This document shows, piece after piece, positions 34,061-44,280 of a DNA stretch of 64,000 bases (position 1 is the first letter of the stretch; every line of letters starts with the position of its first letter). The stretch comes from Myoxocephalus aenaeus (Eukaryota > Chordata > Actinopteri > Perciformes > Cottidae), in the NCBI GenBank assembly GCA_038501785.1, contig JBAMJR010000156.1, positions 1 to 64,000 of the forward strand. Reading direction: 5' to 3'. Made by a program: the position numbers and the translations under genes. The notes beneath the pieces were generated by a model. The model did not search any database, was not told where the DNA came from, and was given only the letters and a program-made list of their open reading frames with translations.

Positions 34061-35276
34061 CTAAGATCAGTTACTTCAGTAAAAGTATCAATAGCACACA
34101 AAAATGAAAGCCTATCTTTGGCAAGTGTAATTCAAGAAATGAAAAATACACCTTACATATAGATATATTTTTCTTATAAGCTCATATGAATTGTGCTTCT
34201 CAATGTGTGATGTAAGCAGTCAGCTGTTTACAATGTAATAATTCAGAATGTAAGAAAATGACAATAGTTGACACATTGACGCTATGCACTATAATACACT
34301 ATACACTACATACATAATACAACATACAGTAGTGTACAGGTATGATGACACATTTGAATGCTTTAGAAATGGTAATAACCACAGAAGAAGAGAGTCTTGA
34401 ACGAGCGCAGCAGTTACAGGTGTGTGTTCTCTCAGGGTCCAACATGCTCTATGACAGTGTCAGCGCTTCCCCAGATATGCATTTAGTGTTTGGCCTCCAC
34501 GAGAGTCACATTCAGGGTGAGTGTGCTTTATGTTGAGCCTCTCCTGTCTTTAAACAGGAAGTGTTGCTGACACTGTACATATTGATGCATTGATAATTAT
34601 ATATGATACATTATTAATAATTAAAATACAATAATACAATTCTTCTTCTGAAATAAATGCTTTTACTTTTAGTATTTAGAGTATATTTTGATGTTAGTAC
34701 TTTTGTACTTTAACTTTAGTACATTGTCTTATGCAGGACTTGTACTAGTATTTCTACACTGTGGTACTGCTACTTTGACTTGAGTCAAAGATCTGAGTAC
34801 TTCTTCCACCACTGAGTCCAGAACATCACTGTTATCAGTTTGATGAATGATTTGTCAGCATGATAACAGTGATGGAACTAAGGTGATGAAACACATGAAA
34901 ACACTCAAAGTCAACTTTCTATAGAGAATGAAGCAAACACACTTCATATGCAGAGTTGTCTTTATTGAAAAGCAGGAAATGTGCAGAATAAAGTGATACA
35001 GATAATTAATATTCAATCATTCATTTACATTGTTGAACAAAACATATTTGAAATAGTTTGATTGATTTCATTGACATCAGGTTTAACAAGAGAAATCATA
35101 TACTATTGATGCTTTCTGATATTAACAGTAGTATTACTGTAATATAACTATCACATTGTTTCATAGTGGACAAAAAGAGAGAAAATTTAAAGAGACCATC
35201 ACCAAATGATTTAACAATATTGTTGGAGTAGAGACTCCTCAGCTCTGCCACCATGAAGAAGGCTTTTCTCAGCCCT
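34061..35276. other. 3' flank of the beta-prism gene; no other gene
   Basis: About 34061-34830 is AT-rich DNA shared with unit B and without a supported gene. 34870-35276 is the 3' UTR side of the minus-strand beta-prism gene; AATAAA on the minus strand lies at 34961-34966. Confidence 0.6.
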
Positions 35277-36155
35277 TCACTGATTAACACACAGGTACTC
35301 AGTCTGGCCTACAGTGCCCTGGTTGAGATTTCTTTTTATGACATCAACACCAGCCGTCTCATACGCTTGAATCTGATCTGGCTCGAAAAGCGTGCTGATG
35401 GCTTTAATGGGTTTGTTGGGTCCCTCTTTCTTGTACCACAGGTACACAGAGGCCCCACCGGTCGCCTCGTTCAGGTTAACTGGCACTTGTGTGTATTTCT
35501 GCTGCTCCAGGGTTTTCATCTGGATATCATTGATAGAGACCTGCAGAAGATGGAGAGCGAGCTTGGGGTCGGTGGTCTGACGGTACCAGATGAAGATGGG
35601 GGCTCCTCCTGCACCCTTATTGGTATCTTCATCCACACGGATGAAACCTTTTTTCGCCAAATCTTCGTCTGTTGCGTAGGAAGCAGTGGCATCGACCTTG
35701 TCGATGTAGGTTTGTTTCTCTCTCTTCACCCAGACGTAGATCCACTTCCCTCCAGCCCCGCGGTTCAGATTACAGGCCAGTCTCTCCCAGTCTTGGGTGA
35801 ACTTCTGGGCTTCAGCTTCTGCATCAGTGGTGACATCGATCTGCTGTATGGGGGTATCATTCGGTGTGTTCCCTTTGAAGAACCAAAGGTTGATGGGATC
35901 ACCTCCGTTTCCAGTATTGAGATTTTTAGGGATCTTTGTGTACCCTGCATTCTCGAATCCAACACTCATTTCATAGTTGAATGTAACTTGAAGCCTGGTG
36001 ATTGGGTTTGGGCCAGATTTGTACCAAAGATAGATGGTGTTTCCTCCTGCCCCATCATTCAGATTAAAATTGACTTTCTTAAAGCCATTTGATTTGAGCG
36101 TTGTCTCTTGATCTTTATTCAGGGAGACATCAAGTTCAGAGATGTTGGTGGTCAT
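35277..36155 (-). CDS. MABP-like beta-prism protein with six ~48-residue repeats
   Basis: The 292-residue protein starts MTTNISELDVSLNKDQ. Six repeats share the core pattern: a hydrophobic strand, then G[F/Y]xK[I/V]xxNLNxGxGG, then IYLWYK. Examples are FKKVNFNLNDGAGGNTIYLW, YTKIPKNLNTGNGGDPINLW and YTQVPVNLNEATGGASVYLW. Three repeats make one MVB12-associated beta-prism (MABP) fold, so two domains are predicted. No signal peptide or membrane helix; probably cytosolic. The ATG at 36155 is chosen over 36179 because the acceptor TTTTCTGCAG ends just upstream (first exon base near 36163) and the upstream ATG lies in the intron. It may belong to the teleost acute-phase 'differentially regulated trout protein' type, a low-confidence memory. 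Its truncated copy is at 55423-55800. Confidence 0.75.
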   Translation of the reverse strand: MTTNISELDVSLNKDQETTLKSNGFKKVNFNLNDGAGGNTIYLWYKSGPNPITRLQVTFNYEMSVGFENAGYTKIPKNLNTGNGGDPINLWFFKGNTPNDTPIQQIDVTTDAEAEAQKFTQDWERLACNLNRGAGGKWIYVWVKREKQTYIDKVDATASYATDEDLAKKGFIRVDEDTNKGAGGAPIFIWYRQTTDPKLALHLLQVSINDIQMKTLEQQKYTQVPVNLNEATGGASVYLWYKKEGPNKPIKAISTLFEPDQIQAYETAGVDVIKRNLNQGTVGQTEYLCVNQ

Positions 36156-36424
36156 GGTGGGTAACTGCAGAAAAGACACATCATGAATAAACAGTTAGCA
36201 GCATGTCTTTGTGTCTTCAGGTGAGCTCCGATATTATCACTACAAATTAAAATATCAGAACTCAAATATGGATCACCATAATGACATCTAAAATAAACTA
36301 CTTTTTAAATGTGCATGTACACTACCACCATTTACACTCCTCACAGTGAATATAATAGAGTAAGATCTGAAATAGCAAACTGTTTGTTCCACAACAAGAC
36401 AACAATACATTCTTGAAGACTTAC

Positions 36425-36487
36425 GTGTCTGCTGACAGTCAATGAAAGAGCGGCAGGAAGAAGTCAGCTGGTCCTCTGGATTCTGTT
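36425..36487 (-). other. 5' UTR exon of the beta-prism gene
   Basis: The donor GTAAGT on the minus strand begins at 36424. The exon extends about 60 bp up to a start site placed ~30 bp below the TATA box. The intron 36164-36424 separates it from the coding exon. The transcription start is inferred from TATA spacing only. Confidence 0.5.
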
Positions 36488-36510
36488 GTAATGACTGCAG
36501 GTCAGCTGCC

Positions 36511-36518
36511 TTTTTATA
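36511..36518 (-). promoter_or_regulatory. TATA box of the beta-prism gene
   Basis: The minus strand reads CTCTATAAAAAGGCAGC, a strong TATAAAAA about 30 bp upstream of the inferred 5' UTR exon. Confidence 0.65.
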
Positions 36519-36558
36519 GAGAACAGAGACGCTGGAGCTCATTGTTTAAATATTAACC

Positions 36559-36567
36559 ATGAGTCAT
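36559..36567. promoter_or_regulatory. AP-1-type site upstream of the TATA box
   Basis: ATGAGTCAT is a palindromic match to the AP-1 consensus TGAGTCA, some 45 bp above the TATA box. This fits stress- or infection-inducible control; use is inferred. Confidence 0.4.
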
Positions 36568-37239
36568 ATTCCAAAGAAAATCATATATTATCAAACCAAA
36601 CTGATATCTTGATGATCTTTAAGTAGATATCATACAACTCAGCCTCCCAATTCCTGCTAAAACAGCTCATGTGTGTTTTTCTGTCTATCAATCATTTCCA
36701 GTTCAATAAAGCAAAATGTTGCAGCTGGACAATTTGTATTAAACATGATATCTTAATATCTTAAATTCTCCGACGCTCTCTTCTAACATGATGTTTAAAC
36801 TTCATAGCTCTGACCTCGGCTGTCTCAAGCTTTCTCCAGCGTTGGGCCCTCTCTGTCCTGCTGGTATCCTTCTGACGGGTCGGTCTCAATGAATCTATTC
36901 ATTCTAGCACTTCAAGTCAAAGTCTGTGCTGCTGAAGAGAATATAGGTTCTCCCTCTTGTCCTGTGCTCTTCCATCAGCACGCTTTGTGTTCTTATGAAG
37001 TGTTGGTGCAGCTGTGTATAAAGTCACAGCTGCTTTTAGAAAGGTAACAACTGTTTCCTTGTTGGGCAGATTCAGCTTTATTCTTGTTGTTTGCATTCAG
37101 CTAACGTTTTCTTCATCATGGCCAATGATAGTTCCTTTAAACATGAGGCTTGAAAGACCTCCTGAATTCTCTTTAAGAGCACTTTTAACTCATAAGGAAT
37201 TTCTTAAGGTAAAAGACTGGGTTAAGGATTTTCACTTTT
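36568..37239. other. Upstream region of the beta-prism gene, no gene seen
   Basis: No recognised exon or repeat family. All of it is missing from duplication unit B. Confidence 0.4.
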
Positions 37240-37500
37240 ACTTTTTAGACTTTATACAAAGTTGTCTTTCTTGAAATGTGCAGAATAAAGTGATACAAAG
37301 ACTTAACATTCAATCATTCATGAACATTGTTGAAAACATCGGTTTTCACAGACGGCTAGTTCAACAGCAGAACCCATGTACTATTGATACTGTCTGTTAT
37401 CACCAGTATTACTGTAATATAATTATATTTATATTGTTTTATAAAAAAGAGAGAAAACATTAAGGGAGGCTGTGAGCAAAATGATTTAACAACATTGTTG
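37240..37500 (-). pseudogene. Decayed beta-prism paralogue, 3' UTR only
   Basis: It matches the 3' UTR of the intact gene (shared GTGCAGAATAAAGTGATACA, AATCATTCA, ATGATTTAACAACATTGTTG). Where the coding part should begin, a LINE fragment starts at 37501. Confidence 0.6.
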
Positions 37501-37965
37501 GACTGTGCCTCTTCATATCAGTCTGATCTCCTTCAACCTTATGTTCCATCCTGTCCCCTTCCTCTGGAAAGCTGACATCAAACAGTTGAGCTCTTTAAAT
37601 CCAGACTTAAATCTCATCTTTTTGTCCTCACTCTCAGTTATTTGTTCTTTCTTTGATCACTTCAGGCCTCGTACCTGTTACCATCATCCTTCCAGCAGGT
37701 CAGTCATTGTGCAATCATTACCTGGAGGAGTCATTTTCCTATGAATTTTTCTTATCACCTGTTTACATCACCCTTTGAACAGGTCAGTCATTGTTCTATC
37801 ATTATCTGAAGGCGTCATGTTCCAATACATTTTTATTTTTCCAAATACTGTGCAAAAAGAGATGAAACAGACGTTGGTTACTTTTAATTCCATTCTCACA
37901 CTCAACCTCAGATGTTCCGCCACAACAAGACTTAAAGCTTTCTTGGTCCAGGGCCAGTGATGTTT
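37501..37965 (+). mobile_element. LINE 3' remnants (L2-like)
   Basis: Open stretch with FLWKADIKQLSSLNPDL, the usual end of the ORF2 C-terminus, then repeated GGTCAGTCATTGTGCAATCA blocks. Copies at 40087-40430, 55957-56420 and 58926-59260, and inverted copies near 45650-45830 and 46800-46900. Confidence 0.6.
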
Positions 37966-38049
37966 GGGCCTCATCCTGTGTGTGTGTTTCCTTTCTATCT
38001 GTGTGAATGGTGGACTTAATATTTTACTCTTGTGTGTTTATGCCTTGCC

Positions 38050-38331
38050 TTAAGTTAAAAGACTGGGTTAAGGATTTTCACTTTTACTTTTTACACTTTA
38101 TACAAAGTTGTCTTTCTTGAAATGTGCAGAATAAAGTGATACAGAGACTTAACATTCAATCATTCATGAACATTGTTGAAAACAGCAATTTAAAGTGTAA
38201 GAGATGGCTAGTTTAACAGCAGAACCCATATACTATTGATACTGTCTGATGTCATCAGGAGTATTACTGTAATATAATTATATTTATATTGTTTTATAAA
38301 AAGGAGAGAAAACATTAAGGAAGGCTATGAG
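38050..38331 (-). pseudogene. Second decayed beta-prism paralogue, 3' UTR only
   Basis: Near copy of 37200-37480. It is interrupted by the hAT derivative at 38332 and resumes at 40051 (AAAATGATTTAACAACATTG). Confidence 0.6.
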
Positions 38332-40050
38332 CAGAGCCACCAAACAAATAAAATAAAATAAAATACAAATATTTATAATTTGTATTAATTATACAAATTA
38401 TAATAATATTAATAAATTATACAAATTGTCAATATTTGTGTTTTTGAGCTATGGAATATACCCAGTAGTATTTGTAAAATAGGATATCTGCGCAAAAAAT
38501 ATGCTTTTCCTGCTTGTCCTCTCTGCTAGTGCACGTCTCTGCTGCTAGTGCACGTCTCTGCTGCTGGTGCACGTCTCTGCTGCTGGTGCACGTCTCTGCT
38601 GCTAGTGCACATCTCTGCTGCTAGTGCACGTCTCTGCTGCTAGTGCACGTCTCTGCTGCTAGTGCACGTCTCTGCTGCTAGTGCACGTCTCAGCTGCTAG
38701 TGCACGTCTCTGTTGCTAGTGCACGTCTCTGCTGCTAGTGCACGTCTCTGCTCCTAGTGCACGTCTCTACTGCTAGTGCACATCTCTACTGCTAGTGCAC
38801 GTACTGGGGCCAGATCCATTTGGCCCAAGAAAGACGGGTCTAATACGCAGTTTAGCCAATCACTGATTAAAGATATAAATGAGTGATATACAATTCATCC
38901 AATCAGCGCCCTAAAAAAGACTCACGGAGCGGCTAGTCTCCCCAGGGTGCTCGTTCCCGTGTCTCGTGCTCGTCAGGGCTCGTCTCTCAAGGTGCGCGCC
39001 ACCCATTATAACAACACGACAGCGGCGAGCAGGAGCACTGCTCTTCAAAGAAGACCAAACGCTAACTCCCGTATCTGTCCCTGCTGGATCGGTCCATGTT
39101 GATTTAAAAAGCAAGCATGGAAAGTAAAATACGGCGTTAGCACGACTGCATCCAGCAGCTAGCTTAGCCAAACCGTCCTGGTGTAGCTTAGCCGTCTGCA
39201 CAGAAGCTGCTTCCCTTTCACGCCAGTCTGTTGTCTTACGGTGAGGTCCGGTTGATCTGGGACCAGGTGTTTCACCTGTAGTTTCTCCGCCATAGGTCTC
39301 CTCTCATTGGGTGTTGGAGGAGAGATTATACCGAGTAAGGGACATGAATCACTTGTCGGAAAAATTAAGAAAACATGAGAACACCAGGAGGACACACATG
39401 GATAACTCTGTCACGCTACTAACATAGCATATCAAGCTAAGTCAACATCGCTACTCATGGACACAGACAGGACTGCGGTGAAGAAACACAATGAGGTGGA
39501 TTAAAAGGCTTCTGGCTTTAGAAACTGTTTGTCGATCAATGTTGTTGTTTTTTGTTGCATGTGTTTTACCTGCGTTAAGATGAGATGCTTTTATTTTTAA
39601 TGCGGCTCGCGATCTATCTGTCGGAGGGGTATGCGACATGAAATATATAGCCGAGGGTTTATCTTGCACCTATACTGTACAATACTAATAAAATAACAAC
39701 ACGATGGTCCGTTAGGTGGCATAAGGGCAACCACTTTTATTCTCCTCTCACTCGAACGTTTCTTCCTCTCCTCTTCTTCCGTTTCCCCCTTCACAATAAA
39801 AGCCCCAGAAACATACACCAGAACACTGCTTCCTGGAGAACTGTTTAAATACACAATAGCTTATATATTATAATATACTGAATTGTATGAATAAGATGTC
39901 TTTATTATGTCAAAGTGTTGGAGTAAATGTTAAATATTTAACTGCAAAGTAGTAATGCGTGATACCTTTTGTTGCATTGAATCATAGGGGGATGTTTGCT
40001 GAAATTGATTAGATGGCCCTACCAAAAACAATTGCCACGAGCCGCCACTG
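38332..40050. mobile_element. hAT deletion derivative with expanded minisatellite (unit A)
   Basis: Bounded by CAGAGCCACC on the left and CAGTGGCGGCTCGTGGC on the right (reverse-complemented). The perfect 8-bp target duplication GCTATGAG is at 38324-38331 and 40051-40058. Internal sequence matches, in reverse, parts of the larger element at 49353-52415 (for example TTAGCCAATCACTGATTAAA). No transposase remains. Confidence 0.88.
38521..38806. repeat. 19-bp minisatellite, about 15 units (unit A)
   Basis: The unit TAGTGCACGTCTCTGCTGC is repeated with point variants. The orthologous array in unit B has about 50 units (56690-57648). Confidence 0.95.
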
Positions 40051-40460
40051 GCTATGAGCAAAATGATTTAACAACATTGTTGGACTGTGCCTCTTCATAT
40101 CAGTCTGATCTCCTTCAACCTTATGTTCCATCCTGTCCCCTTCCTCTGGAAAGCTGACATCAAACAGTTGAGCTCTTTAAATCCAGACTTAAATCTCATC
40201 TTTTTGTCCTCACCCTCAGTTATTTGTTCTTTCTTTGATCACTTCAGGCCTCGTACCTGTTACCATCATCCTTCCAGCAGGTCAGTCATTGTGCAATCAT
40301 TACCTGAAGGAGTCATGTTCCAACGAATTCTTCATAGCACCTGTTTACATCGACCTTTGTTCAGGTCAGTCATTGTGCAATCGTTACCTGAAGGAGTTCC
40401 AAGGAATTGGAGGGCTGACTCCGTAAGGAGAGGGAGTCAGACAACTCCCCTCGGGATTCA

Positions 40461-40740
40461 CGATACACACACACACACACACACACGCACATACATACAC
40501 ACACTAACACACACATTCACTCCGACACACAATCACACACACACCTACCCCCCCAAACACCCAAACACACACCTACACACAGAATAACAATTAGAATCAC
40601 AAACGCGCACACACACACACGTACACACACACGCACAGACACGCACATCTACACACACGCACAAAAATACACACACACACGGACACAAACACACATACAC
40701 ACATGCACACAATCCCAAACACGCACACCTACACGATGTG
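40461..40740. repeat. Degenerate CA-rich microsatellite (unit A)
   Basis: ACAC-rich with ACGC, ACAT and CCCCCCC interruptions. The unit B copy is at 59305-59575. Confidence 0.9.
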
Positions 40741-41639
40741 TCATGATCTTTCTGACGGGTCACTCTCAGTCTCAAAGACTCTAATAAGTCCATCACTTAA
40801 AGTCAAACAATGTTTCTTTGACCCTGTTCACATCACCCTTTGTTCAGGTCAGTGAAATACTTTATTTTACACAGGTGTGTTCTGTTTGAACTCACTCAAA
40901 ACCAAAATAAAGGAGAAACGAGAAGCTGCCAGGGTACAAAGATAAACTACCAAAGAAAAGTTCAATATCTACCCTGAACATGAGAATGCTGGATTCACCC
41001 CACGTCTGTTATGTTGTTCATTCTTTTAAAGAAAAGAAGACGCGTTATGTTTTACTCTCTTATTCTGGAAAAACACAAATGATCTTGTAACAACAAAATA
41101 AGTTTAATTTGTGTGAAGTCGTCTATATCAGTACAAGATTAACAACAATTTAATATATTTACAATACATTATAGAGATGAAGTAATATAAAATTGTGGAG
41201 CAGATTATCACTCCACCTTATCACTATGCTTCTCATGTTGGATACTGTGTCCAGTGTATTTCATTTCCTCCATAGCATTCTAGCAGCTCCTAAGGAACAT
41301 GGCTTTATCCTGCAGTGATCTTGAATCCTCCCATTTAATTTGGGGCCAGAATAGAGCCTTTTCAAAGCACAGAAGATCTTGTGGGTGTTTCCAAAGTTTT
41401 CTTTTGTAGCTCTTTAGCTCTCAGGTAGCCTCTATTTGAGGACATGCACTCACAGCTTTTGACTAGTGCAACGTTTCCCCGTTACCGACTTGGTGTCCCG
41501 AGCACAATGACAGCAACAGACCAGGTTTGAGGGTTCTCAATGCTTTTTGTTTTAGTGTTCTTTTGCAGGTATTTGTACTCGCGCCCCTCTCTCCGGCTAC
41601 TCCCGTATATATATTGGGGAGATGGAATCACCAATATTC
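40741..41639. other. No gene recognised
   Basis: Shared with 59576-60473. AT-rich, with no exon or named repeat apparent. Confidence 0.4.
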
Positions 41640-42663
41640 CAGCTTCCTTTCAAACGCGCACTGCACGGCACCTTTCTGGGTCAGGTCAGTCAAGGGTCTG
41701 GTCAGATCCGCAAAGTTCGGGATGAAGCGCCTGTAATCAGTGGCGGTGCGTCAATAGAGGGCGCTAGGGCGCCGCCCCTCTTAAAATTTTGCCATGAAAA
41801 AAAAAAAAGAAGAAAAAAAAAATATAATATATACTGTCAAAAAACATTATATACCAAATAATTTAAATAAGAAATATACCGTGTTGACGCGCTAAATGTG
41901 TGTGGGAGACCGTAAGCCCCTGTCACCAACCACTTAAGATATACCAAATATAATATATCGCCATTCATCACCACTGAGAAAAGCCCCTCCCCCTGTCGGG
42001 GCGCCGGCCCAATGTGTGTCTATGGCAGCGAACAAACATTTCACCCTCGTGACGGCAAGGACAGCTTCTCATTGGCGGATGAAACGTGAATCTTCGGGGG
42101 CACAAATCTGCGCCCTAGCCAATGACATCGTTTCTTATTGCAACGTGGTTGGACTATTCGTCCAATCAGAGACCTTTATCATTCCCTCACATCCCATATA
42201 GCTCCCACGTAGCTACGCGAGCAACACAGCTAGCAGAGACTTTGATTATGTTAGTATGGCGACTGAAAACTCTGTGGTATCTCTACGCGAAACACCTTTC
42301 AATCCACGATCAGATGTTGACAAGAAGAGGCTGAAAGAGTTGGGACCCGAACGTCCGGATTTAAATATGGACGTACACCCGGAGCTTCTCCTCAAGCTAC
42401 ATGCTAACCGGAGCTGCTAGCTGGATGCTCAGTGTGTAGCAAAGCAGCGGCTCTGAGCAGCCGAGGAAGCGCCGGCTGTGAAGGAAGATGAGCTTGAAGG
42501 ATTGCTGCAGAGGTGAGTGTCAACATCAGCAGATGCCTGTGTTAGAGTTTAATGTTTTATCTTTCCCACAGCAGAACACATGTTGGACATTGCTAGATTT
42601 GGGTGGATATCATATCAGGCTATAACTTTATCTAAAATACCAATTCAACCCCCAACAAGTTAG

Positions 42664-42719
<56 letters not shown>

Positions 42720-43664
42720 ATAGCTACAGCCATCAAGGTGGCTCCTGGCCTTTTGTCTATGTTGCTGAGCCATCAAGACACACAAAACATAGTTTTTTGT
42801 CTGTAGTATGAAGCCTGTTTGTAGTAGATATTTCCCCACAACTTATCTTACTGTCTCTGTCTCTCTCTCTATATATTTATCTGTAGGTTTGTGACACCAT
42901 ACTTGGACACACCAGGGAACGCTTTGCCTTCAAAGACCACCTCACCAGTGCCACCTTACTGCAGGGCCCCCAGTTTGAATGCGACGTCAATGTATTCCCT
43001 GAAGTTGCTCTGGCCACCACATTGAATGTTTCTTAAACCATTCTGCTCTGAACCTCTCATGCCCAAAGTTACAGTTTGTTGATAGTTGTTATTGGACAGT
43101 GTTGAGCACTGTGTTTTCTTGAAATAAAGCTTTGTTTTTTAGAATATTCTACTCAAAACCTCTTTTCTTCTCATTGTGGAGTGCTATTTAAACCGCGCCG
43201 CCCAACTGCGCCCCCCCCAAAAAAAATGTCACCAGCCGCCACTGCCTGTAATAACCCGCCAGCCCAAGAAACTTCCTCATCTGTTTTTTAGTCTTGGGCC
43301 GCGGGCAAGCTGCGATGGCAGCAGTCTTGTCCACCTGAGGGCGCACCTGCCCACCGCCCAAGTGGTACCCCAGATACCGTACCTCCCTCCATACAACTGC
43401 ACACTTCCCCTGGTTGGCGGTGAGCCCAGCCTGCCTCAGGGACTCCAGCACCGCGCCCACCCGCTGCTCATGCTCCAAGTAGGCGGCAGCATCTGCAGCG
43501 TGCGGACGCAGCACTCGGTCCATGAGGCGTTGGAAAGCGAACCAAACAACCCAAAGGGAAGCGTGGTGAGTTGGTACAGACCAAACGGAGTGGAGAAGGC
43601 CGTTTTCCCTGTCCTCCAGTGACAGAGGAATCTGCCAGTAGCCCTTGGTTAAATCCAGCGTCAT
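41640..43664 (-). mobile_element. Ty3/gypsy reverse-transcriptase remnant split by a hAT element (unit A)
   Basis: On the minus strand 43664-43245 encodes an RT stretch starting TLDLTKGYWQIPL and ending KFLGLAGYY. The text resumes beyond the hAT insertion at 41737 with RRFIPNFADLTRPLTDL. The catalytic YxDD segment is already corrupted (AAYLEHEQ), so it was dead before the insertion. Only about 170 residues of pol remain, without LTRs. Duplicate at 60474-62509. Confidence 0.8.
41738..43244 (+). mobile_element. hAT deletion derivative carrying transposase exon remnants (unit A)
   Basis: The ends CAGTGGCGGTGCGTC and CAGTGGCGGCTGGTGAC (reverse-complemented) are flanked by a perfect CCTGTAAT duplication at 41730-41737 and 43245-43252. 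Inside, an ATG near 42254 begins MATENSVVSLRETPFNPRSD...LKELGPERPDLN, like the N-terminus of ZMYM1-type hAT transposases. A later exon after TCTGTAG (~42887) encodes VCDTILGHTRERFAFKDHL and ends with a stop. AATAAA is near 43121. The middle of the transposase is deleted. It includes a (GT)n at 42667-42718. Confidence 0.87.
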
Positions 43665-43989
43665 AAATTATTTAAAAAAGTGAATAAATAAAAAGGGAAT
43701 GAATGCAGCTCAGTCAGCCAGCCTTGCCTCAGACACGGGCCGACTGCCCCACCTTGTGGAGAAGGAGGAGAACTACAGGTCAACCACATGAATACGTGCA
43801 CACAGCTCCCTGCTGTAAGGACACACATGGAAGTATTAGAAGCTGCAGTAATAAAAGCAGAAGTAGTACTACACTACTATTACTTATTCTACTGCTACTA
43901 GTATCCCTCATGATTGTGACACGTAAGCAAGTACCTTACATGTACTCAAGTATAGTTCTTAAGTCCAGTTTTGAGGAACTTGTACTAGC
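43665..43989. other. Flank between the gypsy remnant and the minisatellite
   Basis: About 43850-43989 is an inverted copy of 49219-49352 and marks the undisturbed target of the 3.1-kb hAT element. No gene. Confidence 0.5.
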
Positions 43990-44280
43990 AGCAGCAGTAT
44001 GTATATAGTAGCCTAGTATTGTAGCAGTAGTAGGATAGTAGCAGTAGCAGTAGCAGCCTAGGATTGTAGCAGTAGTAGGATAGTAGCAGTAGCAGTAGCA
44101 GCCTAGGATTGTAGCGGTAGTAGGATAGTAGCAGTAGCAGCCTAGGATTGTAGCAGTAGTAGGATAGTAGCAGTAGCAGCCTAGTATTGTAGCAGTAGTA
44201 GGATAGTAGCAGTAGCAGTAGCAGCCTAGGATTGTAGCAGTAGTAGGATAGTAGTAGTAGCACTAGTAGCCTAGTATTAT
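43990..44280 (-). repeat. Minisatellite of CTAGGATTGTAGCAGTAGTA units (unit A)
   Basis: Reverse-complement relative of the 28686-29420 array. Units of about 40-46 bp with TAGCAG runs. The unit B counterpart is at 62835-63125 with different unit composition. Confidence 0.9.

Noticed and set aside
35253..36092. 279-codon plus-strand frame antisense to the beta-prism gene
   Set aside because: No domain or repeats; the minus-strand frame shows six regular repeats with a splice acceptor and promoter.
43176..43622. 148-codon plus frame opposite the gypsy RT
   Set aside because: Shadow of the minus-strand RT remnant, which carries recognisable motifs.
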